The notes under the pieces were generated by a model. The model was not told where the DNA came from and ran no database searches. It worked only from the letters and a program-made list of their open reading frames with translations. A DNA stretch of 64,000 nt from Duganella guangzhouensis (lineage in GTDB: Bacteria > Pseudomonadota > Gammaproteobacteria > Burkholderiales > Burkholderiaceae_D). The stretch lies in assembly GCF_009674535.1 (NCBI RefSeq), contig NZ_WKJK01000003.1, positions 1 to 64,000 of the forward strand. The letters are read 5' to 3'. Shown piece by piece: positions 26,847 to 34,412 of the stretch (position 1 is its first letter; the number at the start of each line of letters is the position of its first letter). Both the position numbers and the translations under genes were made by a program.

Positions 26847-28871
26847 ATGTCCACCTCCAGGCTTGCCGCGCTACTCATCCCCTTCCTGTTTTCGCTGACG
26901 CCAGCCGTGGCCGGGCCGATCGTCTCCGGCATTTATGCCAATGACCTCGATCGCAGCGTGCGTGCGCAGGATGATTTTTATCGCTACGCCGTCGGTGGCT
27001 GGGTGGCGCGCGTGGAGTCGCCAGCCTGGATGCCGGGCTGGGATACCAACCGCGAATTGCAACTGAACGTCTATCAGGCCATCAACGATGATCTGAAAAA
27101 CATGCGCGTCCAGCCCAGTCTGAAGCCGGTCGAACGCAAGCTGGCAGATCTGTACGCAAGCTACATGGACGAAAGTGGCATCGATAGTCGTGGACTGGCG
27201 CCATTGCAGCGTTATCTGGACGCGATTGACCGCATCCATAACCCGGCGGACGTGGCTCGCGTGCTGGGGCAAATGTCGGCCTACGGACTGGACGTCGGCA
27301 TGGGCGTCTGGGTGCATCCGGACGATCAGGATCCGAGCCGCTATCTGGCCGACTTTGTTCAGGCCGATCTTGGGCTGCCGGGGCGCGATTACTACCTCAG
27401 CGACGAGCCGCGTTTCAGCTCGGTGCGCGCCGCCTACCTGCGTCACATCGAACGTGTGTTGGCGCTGGCTGGCTCGGCCGATCCAGGCGCTGACGCCAAG
27501 GCCGTTGTAGACCTCGAAACCAGCCTGGCGCAAGCGCAGTGGACCGAAACCGCCACCCGCGTGCCGGGTGCAACCTCGCATCGTTTCAGTCGTGCCCAAC
27601 TGGCGGATATCGCGCCGGGACTGGATTTGCGCACCTACAGCGATGCGCTCGGCATTCCGGCCGAGGCCCAGTATTTCAACTTGTCCCAGCCGTCCTTTTA
27701 TGCCGCATATGGCGACCAGCTGACCACGACGCCGCTGCCGGTATGGCAAGCCTACCTTCGACTGCGGCTGCTGGATTACGTAGCCCGCATGTTGCCGGCG
27801 CCATTCCGCAACGAGGCCGACCGGTTCTTTTCGATGGAGTTGCGCGGCGCCACTGCCAGCCGACCGCGCTGGATACGCGCGGTCGGCTTTGTCGACGACA
27901 CCATGGGCGATGCACTGGGCCAGATCTATGTCGACAAGCATTTCCCGCCAGCGGCCGAACAACACGCCCACGCCATACTGGACAACGTGGTGGCAGCGTT
28001 TCGCCAGCGCATCAACAAATCTACCTGGCTGAGCGCCGCCAGCCGCAAGGGCGCGCTGGAAAAGCTCGACCATCTGGTGATTCGCATGGGTTCCTCCCGC
28101 CAGGTGCGTGATTACGCCAATCTGACCACCAGCGCCAGCGATCCGGCCGGGAATTGGCTGCGCGCACGCGGATGGCAGGTCGCGCGCGACATGGAGAAAA
28201 TGCTGAAACCGGTCAATCGCGATGAGTGGAGCATGACGCCGCAAGCGGTCAACGGCTACTATTCGGTGAGCCGCAACCAGGTGGTGCTGCCGGCCGCGCT
28301 GATCCAGCCGCCCTACTTCCAGGCCGATGCCGATGACGCCGCCAATTACGGCGCGCTTGGCTGGTTCATCGCCCACGAACTCAGCCACGCATTCGACCGC
28401 GCCGGCAGCCGCTACGACGGCGAGGGCCGGCGGGTGGAGTGGATGACGCCCACCGATCGCACCGAATTCGAACGACGCGCCCAGGTCATTGTTGCTCAAT
28501 ACAGCCAGTACGCCATCGCGCCGGGCAAGTTCCTTAATGGCGAGCTCAGCGTGGGAGAAAACATCGCCGACATCACCGGCTTGTCGGTGGCTTATGATGC
28601 TTATCACCTGTCCCTGCGTGGCCGCAAGGCGCCCAAGTTGGACGGGCTGAGCGGCGATCAACGCTTTTTCCTGGCGTTCGGCAGGATTTGGGCGGCGGAG
28701 AAAATCAATAGCGACAAGCGCATCAACGAAGCGCTGGCCGATACGCATGCGCCGGAGTCGTTCAGGGTATTCGGTGCCGTCCGCAATAACGATGCATTTT
28801 ACAAAGCGTTCAATGTCAAGCCGTCGGATGCGGTATTTCTGCCGAAGCAGGCACGGATTCAGATCTGGTAA
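26847..28871 (+). CDS. M13-family (neprilysin/PepO-like) zinc metallopeptidase
   Basis: 674 residues from ATG 26847, where a signal peptide begins (MSTSRLAALLIPFLFSLTPA). The zinc motif is HELSH (His510, Glu511, His514) and the third ligand is in GENIAD (Glu571). Both are the signature of M13 endopeptidases, and NGYYSVSRNQVVLPAALIQP is the substrate-side strand usual to the family. It should act in the periplasm or be secreted, cleaving peptides. The TTG start at 26820 would add nine residues before the signal peptide and is less likely. A GTAACGCGTTAC palindrome lies 80 bp upstream. Confidence 0.9.
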   Translation: MSTSRLAALLIPFLFSLTPAVAGPIVSGIYANDLDRSVRAQDDFYRYAVGGWVARVESPAWMPGWDTNRELQLNVYQAINDDLKNMRVQPSLKPVERKLADLYASYMDESGIDSRGLAPLQRYLDAIDRIHNPADVARVLGQMSAYGLDVGMGVWVHPDDQDPSRYLADFVQADLGLPGRDYYLSDEPRFSSVRAAYLRHIERVLALAGSADPGADAKAVVDLETSLAQAQWTETATRVPGATSHRFSRAQLADIAPGLDLRTYSDALGIPAEAQYFNLSQPSFYAAYGDQLTTTPLPVWQAYLRLRLLDYVARMLPAPFRNEADRFFSMELRGATASRPRWIRAVGFVDDTMGDALGQIYVDKHFPPAAEQHAHAILDNVVAAFRQRINKSTWLSAASRKGALEKLDHLVIRMGSSRQVRDYANLTTSASDPAGNWLRARGWQVARDMEKMLKPVNRDEWSMTPQAVNGYYSVSRNQVVLPAALIQPPYFQADADDAANYGALGWFIAHELSHAFDRAGSRYDGEGRRVEWMTPTDRTEFERRAQVIVAQYSQYAIAPGKFLNGELSVGENIADITGLSVAYDAYHLSLRGRKAPKLDGLSGDQRFFLAFGRIWAAEKINSDKRINEALADTHAPESFRVFGAVRNNDAFYKAFNVKPSDAVFLPKQARIQIW

Positions 28872-28878
28872 AATTATC

Positions 28879-28890
28879 GTAACGCGTTAC
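28879..28890. promoter_or_regulatory. Palindrome GTAACGCGTTAC, site 2
   Basis: Perfect copy 14 bp upstream of the bZIP-like gene start, in a position to block initiation of its transcription or translation. Autoregulation is inferred. Confidence 0.6.
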
Positions 28891-28904
28891 TGATAAGTGA
28901 ATTC

Positions 28905-29264
28905 ATGAAGCAGGCGACTGACAACAAGACTCTCGAACTCCCCATGCCCGGCGCCAAGCGCGGCCGTGGACGCCCGGTGACCGGTAATGCGCAGAGCAGC
29001 GCGGAGCGGCAAAAAGCCTATCGCGATCGCAAGCGCGAGGAAAAAGTCGCCATCGTCAATTCGCGTAACGCGTCACAGGAATTGCCGCCAGACGACGGCT
29101 CGCCGCGCCGGCTGATACTGGAACTGGATCGGGCGCAAAAAACGGTGGACGAATTGCGCCGCGAAAATGCCGAGCTAGCTGAGGCGCTAACCGCCTCCCG
29201 CCGCGAAAATGCAGCGCTTAAAACACAAATCCGTAACGCGTTACAGAAAATGTCCGCAAAATAA
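28905..29264 (+). CDS. Small bZIP-like basic/coiled-coil DNA-binding protein
   Basis: 119 residues. A basic N-terminal region (KRGRGRPVTGN, then ERQKAYRDRKREEK) includes an AT-hook-like RGRGRP core. After a linker, a leucine/alanine heptad helix (RRLILELDRAQKTVDELR through ALKTQIRNALQ) should dimerise. The overall plan, basic region then coiled coil, is like a eukaryotic bZIP factor and is uncommon in bacteria. I know similar small basic proteins from Oxalobacteraceae, but no function. The palindrome GTAACGCGTTAC occurs immediately upstream, twice within the gene (one copy with a mismatch) and just after the stop, which points to autoregulation or nucleoprotein assembly on its own DNA. Confidence 0.6.
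   Translation: MKQATDNKTLELPMPGAKRGRGRPVTGNAQSSAERQKAYRDRKREEKVAIVNSRNASQELPPDDGSPRRLILELDRAQKTVDELRRENAELAEALTASRRENAALKTQIRNALQKMSAK
29065..29076. promoter_or_regulatory. Palindrome site 3, one mismatch, inside gene
   Basis: GTAACGCGTCAC within the bZIP-like coding sequence differs from the palindrome at one base. It encodes RNAS. In-gene position fits a roadblock or spreading site. Confidence 0.45.
29233..29244. promoter_or_regulatory. Palindrome GTAACGCGTTAC, site 4, inside gene
   Basis: Perfect copy near the 3' end of the bZIP-like gene, encoding RNAL. It lies 32 bp before site 5, about three helical turns, so both could be bound on the same face. Confidence 0.5.
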
Positions 29265-29276
29265 GTAACGCGTTAC
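29265..29276. promoter_or_regulatory. Palindrome GTAACGCGTTAC, site 5
   Basis: Perfect copy immediately after the bZIP-like stop codon, in the 20-bp gap before the convergent map gene. It may work as a terminator-like roadblock between the convergent genes. Confidence 0.5.
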
Positions 29277-29284
29277 GTTAATTG

Positions 29285-30052
29285 TTAATGCTGTACGCGC
29301 TCTTCCGCGCGCAAGGTCAATACCCGCACCCCACTGCGCGTCACAGCCACCGTGTGCTCGAACTGTGCCGACAGTTGGCCGTCCAGCGTGACCACCGTCC
29401 AGCCATCGTCCTCGGTGTGCACGTCATAATGACCTTGGTTCAGCATCGGCTCGATGGTGAATACCATGCCTTCGCGCAGCATCAAACCGGTCTGCGGACG
29501 GCCCCAGTGCAGCACTTGCGGCGGCTCATGCATCTCGCGGCCGATGCCGTGACCGCAATAATCCCGCACCACGGAATAACCGTGATGGCGCGCGTGCCGT
29601 TCAATCGCATGACCGATGTCGCCCAGTCGGGCGCCTGGTCGCACCGCCTTGATGCCTTTCCACATAGCCTCGTAAGTCACCTGCACCAGACGCTGTGCCT
29701 GCGGCGAGACTTGGCCAACTAAATAGGTCTTGCTGGAGTCGGCAATGTAGCCATGCTTTTCCAGCGTGATGTCGAAATTGACGATGTCGCCGCTCTGCAA
29801 GATATCGCTCTCCGACGGCACGCCGTGGCACACCACATTGTTGCGTGACGCATTCAGCGCGTAAGCGTAGCCGTACTGGCCCTTGCTGGCCGGTCGGGCT
29901 TGTAGCTGGTGGACGATGTGGCTATCGACCAGATCGTTGACCTGCATGGTGGACATGCCGATCAGGTCCAACTGGTCAAGGTAGGCAAACACGCCGGCCA
30001 GCAGCTTGCCAGCCTCCGCCATCAGGGCGATTTCTTCCGGGCGCTTGGTCAT
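29285..30052 (-). CDS. map: Type I methionine aminopeptidase
   Basis: 255 residues with all metal-ligand regions: NFDITLEKHG and ADSSKTYLVG (two Asp), YCGHGIGREMHEPP (His), FTIEPML (Glu) and QFEHTVAV (Glu). It removes N-terminal Met from nascent proteins in the cytosol. No N-terminal zinc-finger extension is present. It starts 1 nt after the ParD-like gene stop, so the two are one operon. This neighbourhood differs from the usual rpsB/tsf-linked map of proteobacteria, so this is probably a second, accessory copy. Confidence 0.9.
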   Translation of the reverse strand: MTKRPEEIALMAEAGKLLAGVFAYLDQLDLIGMSTMQVNDLVDSHIVHQLQARPASKGQYGYAYALNASRNNVVCHGVPSESDILQSGDIVNFDITLEKHGYIADSSKTYLVGQVSPQAQRLVQVTYEAMWKGIKAVRPGARLGDIGHAIERHARHHGYSVVRDYCGHGIGREMHEPPQVLHWGRPQTGLMLREGMVFTIEPMLNQGHYDVHTEDDGWTVVTLDGQLSAQFEHTVAVTRSGVRVLTLRAEERVQH

Positions 30053-30053
30053 G

Positions 30054-30263
30054 CTAGGCCGCCTTGACGTGTTGCGGCGCCAGGCCGGCCGCCCGCAGCT
30101 CGCGGGCCATGATTTCGTTGAAACTCAGCGTGGGATTCATTTCGCTCAGCATGCCGATCTTGATCCAGAACGCGGCCTGCGCGTTGATCGAACGGCACGA
30201 TACCGTGCTCGCCTTGCGGATTTGGTCGTGCAGCTCTTCTTCGATATTTACAATACCCATCAT
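30054..30263 (-). CDS. ParD-like antitoxin-family protein
   Basis: 69 residues with MGIVNIEEELHDQIRKAS and RSINAQAAFWIKIGM, which fit the ribbon-helix-helix fold of ParD-like proteins (the PF11903 type, as I recall). Such proteins dimerise and bind operators. There is no ParE toxin; the partner is a methionine aminopeptidase gene 1 nt downstream. The upstream DNA (30270-30296) has repeated CGTATA/TATACG elements that could be its own operator. Whether it acts as an antitoxin or only as a regulator of map is unknown. Confidence 0.7.
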   Translation of the reverse strand: MMGIVNIEEELHDQIRKASTVSCRSINAQAAFWIKIGMLSEMNPTLSFNEIMARELRAAGLAPQHVKAA

Positions 30264-30267
30264 ATGC

Positions 30268-30296
30268 TCCGTATATAGATCGTATACGTATCATAT
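30268..30296. promoter_or_regulatory. Possible operator of the ParD-like/map operon
   Basis: The AT-rich stretch ahead of the ParD-like start has closely spaced CGTATA/TATACG half-sites (CCGTATATAGATCGTATACG), the typical layout for a ribbon-helix-helix autorepressor. No binding data; inferred from position and symmetry. Confidence 0.35.
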
Positions 30297-30391
30297 CATG
30301 ATGACGACTCCGGTGGACCATCTATGCGCGCTACCGTACGGTTACGCGCCGCAACGCGCGTTATCGTCAGGCCAACAACAGGGAGCGTGCC

Positions 30392-32758
30392 ATGATCTTG
30401 TGGATAGTCTTGGCCATACTGGCCATCATCATTATTGTCATTGCCGCCGCACCGCTGCGGCGCAGTCTGATCACACCGTACATCTATGCGCTGTTCAAGC
30501 GCATCTTGCCGCCGATGTCGGACACCGAGCGCGACGCGCTGGAAGCCGGCACCACCTGGTGGGACGCCGACTTGTTCTCCGGCCGTCCCGATTGGGACAA
30601 ATTTTTGCAACTGCGACGTGCCGCGCTGACCGTCGAGGAACAGGCGTTCATGGACAACGAGGTGCGCCAGCTGTGCGACATGGTCGACGACTGGGAGGCT
30701 ACCCAAGTCTGGCAGGGCCTGCCGGAAGTGGCCTGGCAGTTTGCCCGCGACAAGGGTTTCCTCGGCATGATTATTCCGCGCCATTACGGCGGCAAGGCGT
30801 TTTCGGCCTATATGCATTCGCAGGTGGTGATGCAGCTGTCGACGCGCTGTTCTGCGTTGGCGGTTCAGGTGATGGTACCCAATTCGCTGGGGCCGGCCGA
30901 GTTGCTGCTGCATTACGGCACCGACCAGCAGAAGGACTACTACCTGCCGCGTCTGGCGCGCGGCGAAGAAATTCCCTGCTTTGCGCTGACCAGTCCCTAC
31001 GCCGGCTCGGATGCCGCCGCCATTCCGGACGTGGGCGTGGTCTGCCAAGGCTGGCACGATGGCCGCGCGACGCTGGGTCTGCGCGTCAGCTGGAACAAGC
31101 GCTACATCACGCTGGGACCAGTCGCCACCCTACTCGGCCTGGCGTTCCGCGTTGAAGATCCGGATGGCTTGCTGCCGGCCGACGCCAAGCCCGGCATCAC
31201 CTGCGCGCTGATCCCGACCAGTCATCCGGGCGTGGTGATCGGCCGCCGCCATTGGCCACTGAACGCCGTGTTCCAGAACGGCCCGACCAGCGGCAAGGAC
31301 GTCTTCATTCCAATGGACTGGATCATCGGCGGCCCGCAGCAGATTGGCAAGGGCTGGCGCATGCTGATGGAATGCCTGGCCGCCGGCCGCGCGATCTCGT
31401 TGCCCTCGGCCAGCGTCGGCACCGCCAAGCTGGCGGTGCGCGGCACCAGCGCCTATTGTGCGATCCGGCGCCAGTTCAACACCGCCATCGGCAAGTTCGA
31501 AGGTGTGCAGGAAGCGCTGGCCCGCATGGGCGGCAATCTGTACATGATGGATGCGGCGCGCCGGCTGTCGGCGCTGGCGGTGGATCTGGGCGAAAAACCG
31601 GCCGTGATCTCGGCCATCGCCAAATACCACGTCACCGAGCGTGGGCGGCTGGTGGTCAACGACGGCATGGACATCCTGGGCGGCAAGGGCATCTGCATGG
31701 GGCCGTCCAACTTCCTGGCGCGCGCCTATCAGCAGATCCCGATCGCAATCACGGTCGAAGGCGCCAACATCCTGACGCGTTGCCTGATCATCTTTGGCCA
31801 GGGCGCGATCCGTGCCCATCCCTACGTGCTGAAGGAAATGCGCGCCACCGCCGATACCGATCACCGTCGTGGCCTGCATGATTTCGACGCCGCCTTCTTT
31901 GGCCATATGCGCTTCACCTGCGCCAATGCCGTGCGCGCGCTGTGGTACAGCCTGACCGGCGGCCTGACTGCGCCGGTGCCCGATCGGGCCGACCAGCAGA
32001 TGGCACCGTATTACCGCGCGGTTGGCCGCCTGTCCACCGCGTTTGCCTTGATGACCGACCTGTCCATGTTCACGCTGGGCGGCGAGTTGAAGCGGCGCGA
32101 ACGCATTTCATCGCGGCTGGGCGACGCGCTGTCGATGCTGTACCTGATCAGCGCCACCCTCAAGCGCTACGAAGACGAGGGCCGGCAGCCAGCCGATGCC
32201 CCCTACGTCCACTGGTCGGTGCAGGATGCGCTGGTGCGGGCACAGGCCGCCCTGGATGGCGTGCTGGACAACTTCCCCAGCCGTCCAGCCGCCGTGCTGG
32301 CACGGCTACTGGCCTTCCCGTTCGGCCTGCCATATGCGCCGCCGTCCGACCGTCTGGCGGGCGAGATCGCCGTCGCCATGCAAACCCACGGCGACGCCCG
32401 CGAGCGTCTGCTGGCCGACAGCTACGTGGCCGACGACCTGCGCGACCCGGTCGCTTGCGGCGAACTCGCCTTCGGCCTGCTGGGAATGGTGGAAAGCATC
32501 GAACACCGCCTCAAACCGGCCATCAAAGCCGGCCAGCTGCCACCGGTGCCGCAAAGCCTGCCAGAAATGGAACGCTGGATCGCCAACGCCGCCGCGCTTG
32601 GCATGATGACACCGGAAGAACGCCGCGCCATGTCCGACTTCGTGCGTTACACCGATCTGTCCGTCCACGTCGACGACTTCCCGCCCGATCTCAACGCCGC
32701 CGCCGACGCCGACCAGCGCCGCCTGATGGTGCCTCGGCCGGAGCAGGTGGAGGCCTGA
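30392..32758 (+). CDS. fadE: Acyl-CoA dehydrogenase FadE
   Basis: 788 residues, close to the 814 of E. coli FadE. An N-terminal membrane helix (MILWIVLAILAIIIIVIAAA) anchors it. The dehydrogenase core carries LTSPYAGSDAA and RQFNTAIGKFEGVQEALARM, the FAD and substrate-binding regions of the family, followed by the long C-terminal domain typical of FadE. It oxidises acyl-CoA to trans-2-enoyl-CoA in beta-oxidation at the inner membrane. It stands as a single gene; the downstream sigma-factor gene has its own iron-type promoter. Confidence 0.92.
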   Translation: MILWIVLAILAIIIIVIAAAPLRRSLITPYIYALFKRILPPMSDTERDALEAGTTWWDADLFSGRPDWDKFLQLRRAALTVEEQAFMDNEVRQLCDMVDDWEATQVWQGLPEVAWQFARDKGFLGMIIPRHYGGKAFSAYMHSQVVMQLSTRCSALAVQVMVPNSLGPAELLLHYGTDQQKDYYLPRLARGEEIPCFALTSPYAGSDAAAIPDVGVVCQGWHDGRATLGLRVSWNKRYITLGPVATLLGLAFRVEDPDGLLPADAKPGITCALIPTSHPGVVIGRRHWPLNAVFQNGPTSGKDVFIPMDWIIGGPQQIGKGWRMLMECLAAGRAISLPSASVGTAKLAVRGTSAYCAIRRQFNTAIGKFEGVQEALARMGGNLYMMDAARRLSALAVDLGEKPAVISAIAKYHVTERGRLVVNDGMDILGGKGICMGPSNFLARAYQQIPIAITVEGANILTRCLIIFGQGAIRAHPYVLKEMRATADTDHRRGLHDFDAAFFGHMRFTCANAVRALWYSLTGGLTAPVPDRADQQMAPYYRAVGRLSTAFALMTDLSMFTLGGELKRRERISSRLGDALSMLYLISATLKRYEDEGRQPADAPYVHWSVQDALVRAQAALDGVLDNFPSRPAAVLARLLAFPFGLPYAPPSDRLAGEIAVAMQTHGDARERLLADSYVADDLRDPVACGELAFGLLGMVESIEHRLKPAIKAGQLPPVPQSLPEMERWIANAAALGMMTPEERRAMSDFVRYTDLSVHVDDFPPDLNAAADADQRRLMVPRPEQVEA

Positions 32759-32785
32759 ATTGCTTGCTTCACGGAGTTTAATGTA

Positions 32786-32808
32786 GAATAGGAATAATTC
32801 TCATTCTC
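32786..32808 (+). promoter_or_regulatory. Putative Fur box
   Basis: GAATAGGAATAATTCTCATTCTC, 12 bp before the fecI start, contains AATAATTCTCATT repeats of the GATAAT type bound by Fur. It fits iron repression of the fecI-fecR-receptor cluster. Confidence 0.6.
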
Positions 32809-32819
32809 ACCATTGCAGC

Positions 32820-33347
32820 ATGACCACCGTGAAGTATCCTTTGCAAGCAGACTTGGCATCGCTGTACGGCGAGCATCACGGTTGGTTGCTGGGATGGCTG
32901 CGCAAGCGGCTGGGCTGTGCGCACTTTGCGGCGGATGTGGCGCAGGACACCTTCCTGCGGCTGGTCGCGGTGGGGGAGAAATTGCCGCCCCTTGCGGAGC
33001 CGCGCGCGTTTCTGACCACCACCGCCAAGCGGCTGTTGATCGATCATAGTCGGCGCCAGGCGGTTGAGCAGGCGTATCTGGCCGAGCTACAACTGCTGGC
33101 GGAACAACTGCCCTGCTTCCCCGCGCCGGACGAGATTCTGATCGCCGTGCAGTCGCTGGCCCGCATCGCCGATGCGCTGGAGCAGTTGCCGGCACGTCCG
33201 CGCGAGGCGTTTGTCATGCATTTCCTGGATGGCGAGGCCCATGCGGTGATTGCCGAGCGTCTCGGCGTGTCTACCCGCATGGTGCATAAATACCTGGTGC
33301 AGGCGCTGGTCCTGTGCGACGCGGCGGTTGGTCAGCCATGCCTGTAG
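32820..33347 (+). CDS. fecI: FecI-like ECF sigma factor
   Basis: 175 residues. Region 2 shows HFAADVAQDTFLRL and LTTTAKRLLIDHSRR; region 4 shows ALEQLPARPREAFVMHFLDG and VIAERLGVSTRMVHKYLVQA, a helix-turn-helix. This is the iron-starvation group of ECF sigma factors that direct transcription of a TonB-dependent receptor gene after signalling through FecR. Its stop overlaps the fecR start by 10 nt. A probable Fur box lies directly upstream. Confidence 0.88.
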   Translation: MTTVKYPLQADLASLYGEHHGWLLGWLRKRLGCAHFAADVAQDTFLRLVAVGEKLPPLAEPRAFLTTTAKRLLIDHSRRQAVEQAYLAELQLLAEQLPCFPAPDEILIAVQSLARIADALEQLPARPREAFVMHFLDGEAHAVIAERLGVSTRMVHKYLVQALVLCDAAVGQPCL

Positions 33348-34321
33348 ACCAGGAACGAAGCCGCATCGCCGAGCAGGCGGCCGAGTGGATTATCTCGCTC
33401 GGTGCCGACGATGCCGACCAACGCCCGGACCTGCAGGCCGGTTTTGAGGCCTGGAAGCAGGCCGATCCCCGTCACGCCGCCGCTGCGCAGCGCATGCAAG
33501 CGATGCTGGGGCAATTGGATGCCTACGGCGGCAGTCCGGCCCGCGCCGCGCTGGCCAGCGCCGGCCGTGTATCGCGCAAACTTCCGCTGGCCCGCGCGGC
33601 AGCGGCGTTGATGGTGACGGCGCTGCTGACCGCGCTGGCGCTGGGCGTGCCGCTGACGCAGCCGTCGCTGCTGCTGGCCGACATCCGCACCGGCAGCAAC
33701 GAATGGCAAACCCGCGTGCTGGCCGATGGCAGCCGCATTACGCTCAGTAGCGGCAGCGCAGTCGATCTGGCATTCAGCGAAGAGCAGCGCGTGGTGCGCT
33801 TGCTGCGCGGCGAAGTGCTGGTTGAGGTGGCGCGCGATCCGTCGCGACCATTCCTGGTGCAGACCGGCGACGGTAGCATTCGTGCGCTCGGCACCCGCTT
33901 TACCGTCGAACGCGGCGAAAAGGCGACCGAGCTGGCGATGCTGGAATCGAAAACCGAGGTGCGGACGCAGGACCATCCGGCAGTGCCGACCGTGGTCAGC
34001 GCCGGCGAAAAGGTGCGCTTCACGCGTGATGGCGTCGGTGCGGTGACGCCGGTCGATGTCGCCAGCATAGCGGACGCCTGGCGCGATCACCAACTGGTGG
34101 TGCAGGGACGGCCGCTGGCCGAGGTGCTGGACCAATTGGCCCGCCATCATCGCGGCATCATCCAGTATGACGAGCGCCAGATCGCCTCCATGCGCGTCAG
34201 TGCCGTGCTGCCGCTGGACGACACCGACCGCGCGCTGCACCTGCTGCTGAATAGCTTCCCCAAGCTGCGCATTCGCACGCTGACGCCGTACGTGGTGCTG
34301 GTGGATGCGCCACCGGGATAA
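33338..34321 (+). CDS. fecR: FecR-like transmembrane sigma-factor regulator
   Basis: 327 residues from ATG 33338 (MPVDQERSRIAEQAAEWIIS), overlapping fecI. The N-terminal cytosolic part has AAEWIISLGADDADQR and FEAWKQADPRHAAAAQRM, the DUF4880-like cap that holds the sigma factor. One membrane helix follows (about residues 85-105). The periplasmic FecR domain (SRITLSSGSAVDLAFS, RALGTRFTVERG) and a C-terminal STN-like end receive the signal from the receptor. Translational overlap argues for stoichiometric expression with FecI. Confidence 0.88.
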   Translation: MPVDQERSRIAEQAAEWIISLGADDADQRPDLQAGFEAWKQADPRHAAAAQRMQAMLGQLDAYGGSPARAALASAGRVSRKLPLARAAAALMVTALLTALALGVPLTQPSLLLADIRTGSNEWQTRVLADGSRITLSSGSAVDLAFSEEQRVVRLLRGEVLVEVARDPSRPFLVQTGDGSIRALGTRFTVERGEKATELAMLESKTEVRTQDHPAVPTVVSAGEKVRFTRDGVGAVTPVDVASIADAWRDHQLVVQGRPLAEVLDQLARHHRGIIQYDERQIASMRVSAVLPLDDTDRALHLLLNSFPKLRIRTLTPYVVLVDAPPG

Positions 34322-34412
34322 AAATATTTGCGATATCTGGTTCCGGTTGGCGCAGCCAGCGCGTCAAGGTCTGTGTAAAGCAAACAAACAGACCCATAGA
34401 AAGCCGAAACCC

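Noticed and set aside
26871..28748. 625-codon minus-strand frame opposite the M13 peptidase
   Set aside because: Same kind of shadow; the plus-strand frame holds HELSH and ENIAD.
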